Assembly (NCBI GenBank): GCA_030587435.1
Contig: JAUQZC010000045.1
Span: 1-17,118 of the forward strand
DNA from: Candidatus Baldrarchaeota archaeon
GTDB taxonomy: Archaea; Asgardarchaeota; Baldrarchaeia; Baldrarchaeales; DXJG01
Direction of reading: 5' to 3'
DNA: 17,118 nt
Shown: piece by piece, positions 7,290 through 13,658 of the stretch
Numbering within the stretch: the first letter of the stretch is position 1
How the letters are laid out: every line of letters starts with the position of its first letter
The notes under the pieces: model-generated
What the model was told of the DNA's origin: nothing
Database searches by the model: none
What the model saw: the letters and a program-made list of their open reading frames with translations, nothing else
Made by a program: the position numbers and the translations under genes

Positions 7290-8741
7290 ATGGTTGAAGA
7301 AATTAAACTAAGAGTACCACAAAAGTACTTTGAACTGCTTCCTGAGCCAATTAAGTATGCAAGGAACAATAACACATTAGTTCAGATTAGAAACTCACTT
7401 ATCTGGTTATTTTACCTTTACGACCTGCCAGAAGAAAAAAGAAACAAAACGCTTCAGGAACTGCTTAAAATCGATTACCAAACAAAGTTGAACTTATATC
7501 CAGGTTTTGATCCTGTAGGGGTATTTTTGTACTTTCAAACTAGCTGTGAGGAAATTATTTGGTCTATTAAAAAGATTTTGAAAAGAATAGATCAATATAA
7601 GATAACACATCCAGGACTCATAACCACTTCATTGTACTCGGTATGGGTTCAACCGTACAATCTCAATGAAAACGAATATAGATTACTTGTGGAAATTACA
7701 AGAAATCCCGGAGGATCATTTAGAGAATGGAGCAGAAACGCTAAACTTAGTTTAGCCGGCGTTAAATATGTATTTGATAGGTTAAGGAAGAAATTATTTT
7801 TAAGAATTAATTCCATGGTAAATTTTAATGCATTAAAATTGAAGCATATTTTTATACGTATGTCTGGGGTTTATAGCAATGAGTTAAAAAAGAGGATAAG
7901 GGAAGAATTTCTTAGAATCGCTTGGTGTCGCTCTGTTTGGTGGTTTGCATCCGACCCTAACACATTATTTGTATCTTTAACGATACCCTCACATACTCGT
8001 TTTGTTCAATATTTCCTCGAGTATATAGGGTCTTTCTTGAACATCGGGAACATAGATGTATATGAAGTTAAAGAGATGTTTTTATCATACAATCTCACTG
8101 CTTATGATCCCAAATCTGGATGGAACTTTTCTCCAAGTACTTGGACTATGTTTTCTCTTTCAAAAACATCCGAAGATTACTTGGATTATCTTAAAAAAAT
8201 GAACCCCGTCCATAGACTTACTTATACAAACTTACCTGACTTTAAATTTTCCAAGAAAGATCTTTATATAATTTCTGGGCTTTTCAAGGATTTCAGACTA
8301 AAGAAAACAATTCTGAGTAATATTTCTGGTTATTCTTTACCAACTGTTTCCAAAAAAATAAAAGAATTTGTTGAAAAGAAGATTATTTGTCCAGTTCCTT
8401 TTATTGCGAATATTGGTCTTTTTAGTTCAGTAGCCCTGCTTTGGGAAAGATCTCTCAAGGACATAGAATATTTAATTTATACATCTGCTGAACTACCATA
8501 TGTTATTGGTTATAGGATGGAAAAAAACTTCCCCTCTTCCGAAACCTATTTGCTGTTATTTATATGGTTACCTGGTACGGTTTCTTGGGATTTTGTTCAA
8601 CACTTCAGCGAACTTGGTAGGGAAATAGGGCTAAGAGACGTTTATTACGAATACATGGGACATGGAAGTTTTACTATTGATAGATTCATTCATCTCTGGG
8701 ACGAGAAAAAACAGGTTTGGAAGTGGAAAGGAACCATCTAA
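7290..8741 (+). CDS. Large tandem winged-helix regulator with two Lrp-like halves
   Basis: A 483-residue soluble protein that looks duplicated. Residues about 125-173 (from LNENEYRLLVEITRNPGG through LSLAGVKYVFDRLRKK) and 320-370 (from FSKKDLYIISGLF through YSLPTVSKKIKEFVEKKI) each read as a winged helix-turn-helix. Each is followed by an alternating strand/helix region (about 184-250 and 378-445) like the RAM sensor domain of Lrp/AsnC regulators. A helical N-terminal region of about 120 residues precedes the first unit. DNA binding is therefore likely; ligand and targets are unknown. ATG 7290 follows AGGTG at 8 bases. It is divergent from the roadblock-like unit and may control it. Alternative: a winged-helix initiator-type protein rather than a metabolic regulator. 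Confidence 0.7.
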   Translation: MVEEIKLRVPQKYFELLPEPIKYARNNNTLVQIRNSLIWLFYLYDLPEEKRNKTLQELLKIDYQTKLNLYPGFDPVGVFLYFQTSCEEIIWSIKKILKRIDQYKITHPGLITTSLYSVWVQPYNLNENEYRLLVEITRNPGGSFREWSRNAKLSLAGVKYVFDRLRKKLFLRINSMVNFNALKLKHIFIRMSGVYSNELKKRIREEFLRIAWCRSVWWFASDPNTLFVSLTIPSHTRFVQYFLEYIGSFLNIGNIDVYEVKEMFLSYNLTAYDPKSGWNFSPSTWTMFSLSKTSEDYLDYLKKMNPVHRLTYTNLPDFKFSKKDLYIISGLFKDFRLKKTILSNISGYSLPTVSKKIKEFVEKKIICPVPFIANIGLFSSVALLWERSLKDIEYLIYTSAELPYVIGYRMEKNFPSSETYLLLFIWLPGTVSWDFVQHFSELGREIGLRDVYYEYMGHGSFTIDRFIHLWDEKKQVWKWKGTI

Positions 8742-8760
8742 AAAAGAAAATAAAAAACAT
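8742..8760 (-). terminator. T-tract terminator of the 52-residue protein gene
   Basis: On the minus strand the DNA downstream of the small gene's stop reads ATGTTTTTTATTTTCTTTTT. Such T-runs end archaeal transcripts. No strong hairpin precedes it. Confidence 0.45.
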
Positions 8761-8790
8761 AGAGATATAAATCAGCTTATCTCTTATAAT

Positions 8791-8949
8791 TCATCCGGGA
8801 AAGTTTCCTCCAGGGTTGCTAGCGTTCTGAGGCCCTGCTATTCCTGGTGCTTGAAGAGATAACCACAGCAGTGTTGTTAGTAGTAGCATGTATAGTATTA
8901 GGTATCTTTTATCGTTTAGTTTTAGTAGTAGTTTGGGTGTTTCGAGCAT
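8791..8949 (-). CDS. Small single-span membrane protein, 52 residues
   Basis: An intact short gene: ATG at 8949, TGA at 8791-8793. The protein begins METPK-like (MLETPKLLLKLNDKRY), has one hydrophobic helix (about residues 16-33, LILYMLLLTTLLWLSLQ) and ends in a Gly/Pro/Asn-rich tail (APGIAGPQNASNPGG, then NFPG). A ribosome site AAGGAGAGG lies 9 bases before the ATG, a TATA box (TTTATATA, 8999-9007) about 50 bases upstream, and a T-tract follows the stop; together these make a complete transcription unit. The orientation of the tail outside the membrane is likely from the positive N-terminal side (K6, K10, K14, R15). Not recognised as a known family. Confidence 0.65.
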   Translation of the reverse strand: MLETPKLLLKLNDKRYLILYMLLLTTLLWLSLQAPGIAGPQNASNPGGNFPG

Positions 8950-9272
8950 GTCCTCAATCCTCTCCTTGTGTTTTTGTTTTAAGTTTTGAGGTTGCCTCTA
9001 TATAAATATTAGGTTGCTCTGTTATTGGCTTAGAGAGAGTTAAATTGAGAAAAAAATGTTATAAGAAAATCTATTCCTTTTTAGCTTTATTGGTATTGTT
9101 TATGGCTTTTTTAATGAGTTGTAGTGTTTTATTACAAATATTTGGAGGGAAATGTTTTCGAAAATTTGGTTTAGATGCTTAGAGAAGGCTTTTTAAAAGT
9201 AGTTTTTTATGTTACTACAATAGAGGTTTTCGTATTGGAGAACGAAGGTAATACGTGGGTGATATTTTGGTG
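8950..9272. other. Gene-poor interval holding the small protein's promoter
   Basis: The left part carries leader and promoter of the 52-residue protein. From about 9010 to 9272 no supported gene was found. The + strand is T/G-rich (9121-9240: 28 G and 7 C by hand count), opposite in sense to the 5.3-5.8 kb interval. Confidence 0.5.
8999..9007 (-). promoter_or_regulatory. TATA box of the 52-residue protein gene
   Basis: ATTTATATA on the minus strand, about 50 bases before the ATG at 8949; predicted initiation near 8977 gives a leader of about 28 bases containing AAGGAGAGG. Confidence 0.55.
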
Positions 9273-9686
9273 TTATGTGTTGTTTAGGACTTGTATTTCT
9301 GCTGCTGTTTCCATGGCTTGTTTTTGCATTATTGGTTTTAGTTTTTCTATTGCTTCTTGTAGTGCTAGGAATATTAGGCCTAGTTTTACTCTTTTTGATG
9401 TGAAGGCTGTTAGTAGGGTGTTTTCGTCTATTGATGTTATTACTATGTATCCGTTGTCTCCTTCGAGTATTACTCTTTGTAGGAAGCCTTTGTTGAGTTG
9501 TAGGTTTGCTTTTTCTCCTACGCTGATTAGTGTTGCTGTTATGGCTGATATGACGATTTCATCTATTTCTTGTGGTAGTAGGGATACTACTGGTAGGCCT
9601 TCTGATGATACTATTGATAGGCCTTCTATTTCACGGTGTTTGTGTATTATTTCTTTTAGTGCTTGTTTTAGTTCTTCTTGGGACAT
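9273..9686 (-). CDS. Roadblock/LC7 domain protein
   Basis: A 137-residue protein with the classical roadblock/LC7 sequence pattern: N-terminal helix (LKQALKEIIHKH), IEGLSIVSSEGLPVVSLLP hairpin, helix with EIDEIVISAITATLISVGEKA, then strands QRVILEGDNGYIVITSI and NTLLTAFTS, and a long C-terminal helical tail. These proteins regulate or scaffold small GTPases (MglB-like) in prokaryotes; no MglA-like GTPase is adjacent here. The open frame can start at TTG 9713, but ATG 9686 follows AAGGTG at 6 bases and matches the normal family start just before the first helix. A strong BRE/TATA lies about 65 bases upstream. Its codons are A/C-rich on the coding strand, i.e. T/G on the + strand, against the usual purine-loaded coding trend in the window. 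Confidence 0.85.
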   Translation of the reverse strand: MSQEELKQALKEIIHKHREIEGLSIVSSEGLPVVSLLPQEIDEIVISAITATLISVGEKANLQLNKGFLQRVILEGDNGYIVITSIDENTLLTAFTSKRVKLGLIFLALQEAIEKLKPIMQKQAMETAAEIQVLNNT

Positions 9687-9746
9687 TTCTTGCACCTTAA
9701 GTGCGATAAGCAATAACTTATTCTATTGTTATAACATCTATTGCTA

Positions 9747-9762
9747 CTTATAAACCTTTCCG
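9747..9762 (-). promoter_or_regulatory. BRE/TATA promoter of the roadblock/LC7 gene
   Basis: On the minus strand CGGAAAGG is followed by TTTATAAG, a near-consensus archaeal BRE/TATA. Predicted initiation near 9725 gives a leader of about 38 bases. The TATA core also reads as CTTATAAAC on the plus strand, but the purine-rich BRE favours the minus direction. Confidence 0.6.
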
Positions 9763-9771
9763 AAGCGTTTA

Positions 9772-9796
9772 ATTTCACCTAGAAGGGTTGTGAAAT
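9772..9796. repeat. Inverted repeat, 7-bp arms
   Basis: ATTTCAC (9772-9778) and GTGAAAT (9790-9796) are perfect inverted arms separated by 11 bases, just upstream of the roadblock/LC7 promoter. It could be an operator or a small RNA hairpin. Confidence 0.45.
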
Positions 9797-9822
9797 ATTT
9801 AGTAGCAAACAAATAAATAAGG

Positions 9823-9872
9823 TTTTCCCATAGGTTAAGAAAGTTGTACAGCTAAAGGTTCATGTGGGAAAA
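9823..9872. repeat. Inverted repeat, 8-bp arms, 34-base loop
   Basis: TTTTCCCA (9823-9830) and TGGGAAAA (9865-9872) form perfect arms in the intergenic region between the roadblock/LC7 gene and the 3' end of the coiled-coil gene. Role unknown. Confidence 0.35.
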
Positions 9873-9922
9873 TGAACAATATTGGTGCCTCTGATTCTAT
9901 TTTTATCAAAACATGTTAGAAA

Positions 9923-9936
9923 CGGTTGGATAACCG
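9923..9936 (-). terminator. Hairpin just after the coiled-coil wHTH gene
   Basis: CGGTT-GGAT-AACCG is a 5-bp hairpin with a 4-base loop beginning 2 bases beyond the stop codon at 9938. On the minus strand it is followed by TTTCT. It may act as terminator or 3' end stabiliser. Confidence 0.35.
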
Positions 9937-9937
9937 G

Positions 9938-10618
9938 CTATGTTATCTTTTTAATAACATTGCCATCTATTTTTATAATTCCTATTTCCTCGAGTTCATT
10001 TAAGATTCTTTTAACGTGTACTGGAGGGATACCCAATGTTTTGCTGAGTTCGTTAATGTTTCTTGGCCCTGTTTCGCTTATTATGGTGTATATTTTGAGT
10101 TTTGGCTCGTTTTTAAACATTTTTCTCCATTCCTCACTTACTTTTACTAGTTGGTTAAGTTCGCTTTCCAACATGTTTATTTTTTCTTCTTTTTCTGTGA
10201 GTTTTTTCTCAAATACTGTGATCTCTCTTCTCTGTTTTTCAGTTAGTGATTTACATTGGTTAAGTTTAACTTTCAGTTCTTCTTCGCTTCTTTTAAAAGA
10301 AGAGATCTTCTCTTCTTTATCTTTAATGTTCTCTTCTAATCTTTTTATTTCCGCTTTCTTTTCTGCAATTTCTTTGTTTAGTTTTTCGACTTCGTTTTCT
10401 TTCTCTTTCAGTTTTGATCTTAGTCTCTTAAGTTCTTCTTCCAATACTTCTACTTCGCTTTTTAATTTGGCAATTGTGTTTTCCTTTTCTTCTAAGTTTC
10501 TCATGTATTCTTCAAGTAGATTTTCTTTTTGTTCAAGAGCCTTATGGAGTTTTTCAACTCTTTTATTTAATATTTCAATTGCCATTTTTTGACCTTCGGT
10601 TAAAGACCCCTCTTTCAT
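9938..10618 (-). CDS. Long coiled-coil protein with C-terminal winged helix
   Basis: A 226-residue protein: residues about 10-160 are an almost unbroken K/E/L-rich coiled coil; residues about 171-226 form a winged helix-turn-helix (KLKIYTIISETGP, INELSKTLGIPPVHVKRILNELEEIGIIKI). The wHTH is of the MarR/ArsR-like type found across archaeal regulators. A coiled coil of this length, roughly 20 nm if continuous, suggests a dimer that places its DNA-binding ends at a distance from whatever the N-terminus binds, so a chromosome-organising or bridging role is as likely as simple repression. No named family recognised. ATG 10618 is preceded by GGGGAT (about 10623-10628) and by a BRE/TATA at 10651-10666. 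Confidence 0.8.
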   Translation of the reverse strand: MKEGSLTEGQKMAIEILNKRVEKLHKALEQKENLLEEYMRNLEEKENTIAKLKSEVEVLEEELKRLRSKLKEKENEVEKLNKEIAEKKAEIKRLEENIKDKEEKISSFKRSEEELKVKLNQCKSLTEKQRREITVFEKKLTEKEEKINMLESELNQLVKVSEEWRKMFKNEPKLKIYTIISETGPRNINELSKTLGIPPVHVKRILNELEEIGIIKIDGNVIKKIT

Positions 10619-10650
10619 TAAAATCCCCGATTAAAATATTGAAACCAAAC

Positions 10651-10666
10651 ATATAAATATCCTTTC
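10651..10666 (-). promoter_or_regulatory. BRE/TATA promoter of the coiled-coil wHTH gene
   Basis: On the minus strand GAAAGG precedes ATATTTATAT. Predicted initiation near 10629 would leave a leader of about 10 bases. The BRE repeats the GAAAGG seen at the roadblock/LC7 promoter (9756-9761). Confidence 0.6.
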
Positions 10667-10812
10667 ATTTGGCGGACATCAACAGTTCTTTAAGATACAA
10701 TAGAGAAATTCTGCAGAATGTTTTTGCCAAATAATATCAAAATGTACGTAAAAAATTTAGGTAGTTCTATGTTCTGGTTTTGTCGAAACAGTATGGTGGG
10801 CGAAGTCGTAAG

Positions 10813-10847
10813 TTTTATAGGGCTTTGTGTTTAGCTTGATTGCTAAA
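10813..10847 (+). promoter_or_regulatory. Putative promoter and leader hairpin of the polyprenyl synthase gene
   Basis: TTTATAG at about 10814-10820 is a TATA candidate. A perfect 6-bp inverted repeat TTTAGC (10830-10835) / GCTAAA (10842-10847) lies at the expected transcription start, which would be near 10843. Weak evidence. Confidence 0.3.
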
Positions 10848-10894
10848 GGTTGAAGATACACATTTAATGTTATCTTTGTTTGGAGGAGTTTGAT

Positions 10895-11965
10895 TTGGGT
10901 TTTAAAGATCTATGGAATTTACAGTTAAAGAAAGTAAATAACGCATTAATTAGTTTTCTAGATGAGAAGATAAAGGAAGCTGAGAAAATATCTCCTGTTA
11001 ATGTTCAATTTTATGAGGATATTAGGGATTTTGTTTTGCGTGGCGGTAAGAGGCTGAGACCCGTGGGCTTGGTTTTTGCTTATGAAGGTGTTGGTGCCAA
11101 ATATAAGGGTAATGTTTATAGGGCTTCTCTGTGTGTTGAGTTGCTGCATAATTCTACTCTTGTTCACGATGATATTATTGATCATGATGAGTTGCGTCGT
11201 GGTGGTCCTACTTTTCATGTTTTGTATAGGGATAGGTTTAGGGAGGAGTTTGGTGATGTTGTTGCTGAGGATTTCGGTGTTGCTATGGGTATTTTGGGTG
11301 GAGATTTGGTTTGGAATCTTGGTTTGGAGGCGATTTTGACTTCTGGTTTTCCTTCTGATCAATGTGTTGAGGCTGCTAGGCTTTTTCAAAAAGCTTTTCA
11401 AAACGTTGTTGACGGTGTTCTTTACGAGTCTTTTTTGGCTAAGAGGGGAGATGTTAGTGAAGAGGAGTATATGTTGATGATTAAGTTGAAGACTGCTTGT
11501 CTTTTTGAGAAAAGTTTGCTTATAGGGGCTGTTTTAGGTGGAGGAACTGAGGAGCAGATGAGGACTTTGAGTGGTTATGCTATTAAGGTTGGTCAAGCTT
11601 TTCAGATTCAAGACGATATTTTAGGTAGTTTTGGTAAGGAAGAAGTTACAGGTAAACCTGCTGACAGTGACATTAAGGAGGGTAAGAGAACTATTTTGGT
11701 GGTAAAAGCTCTTGAAACACTTGAAGAAAAGGAAAGGGAAAGAATGCTTAATATTTTAGGTAGAAGTGATGCAACCCCTGATGAGGTTAATTTTGTACGT
11801 GACATGTTTGTTAAGAGTGGAGCCTTAGACTATGCTAAGAAAAAAGCTTTTAAACTTAAAGATGAAGCCAAGGAACTATTAAAGCAGGCTGATCCGCCTC
11901 TTTCAGCCGACGCAGAAAGGTTTTTCTTGGACTTGGCAGACTTCGTTGTTTCACGAATATACTAA
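10895..11965 (+). CDS. Polyprenyl (geranylgeranyl-type) diphosphate synthase
   Basis: A trans-prenyltransferase that condenses isopentenyl diphosphate onto allylic diphosphates; in archaea this supplies the C20 (or C25) chains of membrane ether lipids. The 356-residue protein has GGKRLRP (50-56), the first Asp-rich motif DDIIDHDELRRG (Asp92, 93, 96), the second motif QDDILG (Asp240-241), and the downstream GKPADSDIKEGKRT. The residue five places before the first motif is Ser87, not the bulky aromatic that limits archaeal GGPP synthases, so the product may be longer than C20. The frame is open from TTG 10880, but that codon adjoins the ribosome site GGAGGAG (10882-10888); TTG 10895, 6 bases after it, is the better start. 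No other isoprenoid gene is beside it. Confidence 0.9.
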   Translation: MGFKDLWNLQLKKVNNALISFLDEKIKEAEKISPVNVQFYEDIRDFVLRGGKRLRPVGLVFAYEGVGAKYKGNVYRASLCVELLHNSTLVHDDIIDHDELRRGGPTFHVLYRDRFREEFGDVVAEDFGVAMGILGGDLVWNLGLEAILTSGFPSDQCVEAARLFQKAFQNVVDGVLYESFLAKRGDVSEEEYMLMIKLKTACLFEKSLLIGAVLGGGTEEQMRTLSGYAIKVGQAFQIQDDILGSFGKEEVTGKPADSDIKEGKRTILVVKALETLEEKERERMLNILGRSDATPDEVNFVRDMFVKSGALDYAKKKAFKLKDEAKELLKQADPPLSADAERFFLDLADFVVSRIY

Positions 11966-12013
11966 GAGATGTAGCAATTAGGAGATAAACCTCAACGAGG
12001 TATGTATCGTAGC

Positions 12014-12471
12014 CTATATATCAATTATGTTTTTCTCTCCCTTTTTCACCATTTTTCTGTCTAATAGGAAAACTATATTTACTTTGAAAGCTTCTCTTTT
12101 TATTTCTTTTTCAAGTTTAGTGAATATGGCTGTTCCATTATATATTTTGGCAAGTGCTAGCGTGAAGCAGTCTGGCAGAGCTATAGATCTTCTGCACTTT
12201 ATTTGTGATGCTTCCTCTATTAGCTCACTTGTAGGTATTATTTCTATGAACCCTGATAGTTTTAAGTATCGAGGTTTTTCTAACGCTATGTTGAGGGATG
12301 TCTTCCGGCAAATTATGTATAGAAGTTCTGTTAAAGCAAGTTCATGTGTTAGCCCGATGACTTCTTCTTTTATTAGGTGATCCTTTAGTGAATTGAACTT
12401 TTTTCACCTAGGGCTAGTCCTATTAAAATTCCACCGTCAAGTGCAAATATTCTGTTAAGCAGGTTTTTCAT
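12014..12471 (-). pseudogene. Broken PIN-domain (VapC-like) toxin gene, one-base frameshift
   Basis: ATG 12471 opens MKNLLNRIFALDGGILIGLALGE-like sequence with the first PIN aspartate (D12), then runs into TAA at 12387-12385. In the adjacent frame the rest of a PIN domain continues without a stop to TAG at 12016-12014: SLKDHLIKEEVIGLTHE, LALTELLYIICRK (second acidic Glu), and SIALPDCFTLALAKIYNG with the third conserved Asp, then TAIFTKLEKEIKRE. One added base in the A6 run at 12399-12404 would join both parts (LALGEKKFNSLKD) into a normal ~152-residue toxin. The start overlaps the antitoxin end by 17 bases and has an AGAGGAG ribosome site. The PIN fold is an RNase in VapBC systems. Either a true pseudogene or a sequencing error in the homopolymer. 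Confidence 0.75.
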
Positions 12472-12703
12472 CTTTTCTCCTCTCTGCTAATAATTCTGCA
12501 TATGCGTCTTTAAATGAAACGTCTTCAATTGGCTTTGTAAATAGCTCAAAAAAGACTTTCCTTTTACCTTTCGATCGATATTGCTGGATAAGTAAGTTTA
12601 ATGCTTCATTCAAGCTTACACGTCTTTTTAGCTTTGCCTGAAGTTCACCAGCTATTTTTGCTAGTTTCTTTTTAGTTTCTTCATCGACGTTTATTGTTGT
12701 TAT
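12455..12703 (-). pseudogene. VapB-like antitoxin with ATA where the start codon is expected
   Basis: An open frame of 82 codons begins just after a TAA at 12706-12704. It encodes a typical archaeal VapB N-terminus (TTINVDEETKKKLAKIAGEL, then KLKRRVSLNEALNLLIQQY), i.e. a ribbon-helix-helix DNA-binding part followed by a toxin-binding tail rich in charges. The expected first codon, at 12703-12701, is ATA, and AAGGTGAT (12715-12708) sits at a normal distance before it. No ATG, GTG or TTG start lies upstream in frame. It is either silenced by a G-to-A change or started at a rare AUA codon. Together with the frameshifted toxin this looks like a decayed operon. Confidence 0.7.
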
Positions 12704-12753
12704 TTATATCACCTTGACATAATTACACTCTTATTAGGTAGTCGTGATTTATG

Positions 12754-12765
12754 ATAAAATATATC
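12754..12765 (-). promoter_or_regulatory. TATA box of the VapBC-like relic
   Basis: GATATATTTTAT on the minus strand, about 55 bases before the ATA codon; predicted initiation near 12733. The promoter appears intact although both genes are damaged. Confidence 0.45.
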
Positions 12766-12887
12766 TTACTGTCCTTTAGTTTTGAATATTTTGAATTTTG
12801 ACTAGCATGTTAACTTTCAAGTAATAGTGGTTCTCAGTGTAAAGTGATGTTTATTATTTGAGATGTTTATATTATTTTGGTGAGTTT

Positions 12888-13607
12888 ATGCTGGTTGAGT
12901 TTGCAAGACTCTTCTTTAGTTTTCTTGTGTTTTTTTATGCTTCTTATTATGATTTGAAAGAGAGGATTGTTCCGAATAAAGGTTGGTTAATTATATATCC
13001 AGTAGCTGTCAGTGTTAATGTTTTGAGTTTCTATTTGGAACAGAATTTACAGGACATTGCGATTTCGATGTTTTCGATTTTCATCGCAATGGTAGTGGGG
13101 TTATTGTGTTTTTATTCTGGTTTTCTTGGAGGAGGAGATGTTAAGACGTTTATTGCGGTCTCTCTTCTATGTCCAACCTCCATTTTCAACAGTCAAAGCC
13201 TATTTTCCCCCTTCCTACCTCTTTCCACCATCGTTAATAGCATTTTTCTTCTCTTAATGATTAGCCTTTACTTTTTCGTTAAAAACGTTTTTAAAATCGT
13301 AAAGGGTGAGAGAATTTTTGAAGGATTTGAACATGAACCACTCTGGAGAAAACTTCTTGCCATGGCTATTGGCTACAAAGTTTGCGGAAAAACCGACTGG
13401 AAATTTTTTAGAGTAATTGAAAAAAGAATTGGAGAAAAAAAGCTTTTTTATTTTTCAGATTCGGGTTCCGACGAGGCTGTTTATTTAGGAGAAGTTTGGG
13501 CATCACCCATTATTCCTTTTGTAGTGTTAATGTTTTTAGGTTTCATGCTTTCCTTGTTTTTCGGCGATATTTTAACAATTATAATTCGGTTTGTTGGAAT
13601 AACATGA
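12888..13607 (+). CDS. Archaeal class A24 prepilin/preflagellin peptidase
   Basis: A membrane aspartyl protease that cleaves the class III signal peptides of archaeal pilins and archaellins. The 239-residue protein has the two catalytic aspartates in their standard settings: YYDLKERIVPN (Asp22) after the first helix and GGGDVK (Asp84), the GxGD motif. Six or so hydrophobic segments are visible, with a large cytoplasmic insert of about 85 residues before the last helix (residues about 127-212), longer than in the minimal PibD/FlaK enzymes. TTG 12858 begins the open frame, but ATG 12888 follows GGTGAG at 3-4 bases and matches the family N-terminus. No pilin or archaellin gene is adjacent, so the substrates are encoded elsewhere. 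Confidence 0.85.
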   Translation: MLVEFARLFFSFLVFFYASYYDLKERIVPNKGWLIIYPVAVSVNVLSFYLEQNLQDIAISMFSIFIAMVVGLLCFYSGFLGGGDVKTFIAVSLLCPTSIFNSQSLFSPFLPLSTIVNSIFLLLMISLYFFVKNVFKIVKGERIFEGFEHEPLWRKLLAMAIGYKVCGKTDWKFFRVIEKRIGEKKLFYFSDSGSDEAVYLGEVWASPIIPFVVLMFLGFMLSLFFGDILTIIIRFVGIT

Positions 13608-13658
13608 TAGTTAGTGTTCATATCAAAATAAAGTGATATTCGAGAATAGTAGGATTGT

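Noticed and set aside
8662..8862. Plus-strand frame overlapping the end of the tandem wHTH gene
   Set aside because: No start signals, and it lies opposite the better supported 52-residue minus-strand gene.
9060..9175. Minus-strand coding-like stretch ending KAKKE
   Set aside because: No ATG, GTG or TTG between the preceding stop and the end of the frame.
9152..9196. 14-codon frame after GGAGGG
   Set aside because: The ribosome site is only 2 bases from the ATG, the frame is very short and no promoter is clear.
9175..9753. Plus-strand open frame of about 192 codons
   Set aside because: It covers the roadblock/LC7 gene in antisense, is Ser/Cys-rich as shadows are, and has no ribosome site.
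9882..10592. Plus-strand open frame of about 236 codons rich in Ser, Phe and Leu
   Set aside because: Antisense of the K/E-rich coiled coil; the bias follows from reading GAA/AAG codons backwards.
12027..12380. Plus-strand open frame of about 117 codons
   Set aside because: It is the antisense of the broken PIN toxin gene; the minus strand carries the PIN motifs.
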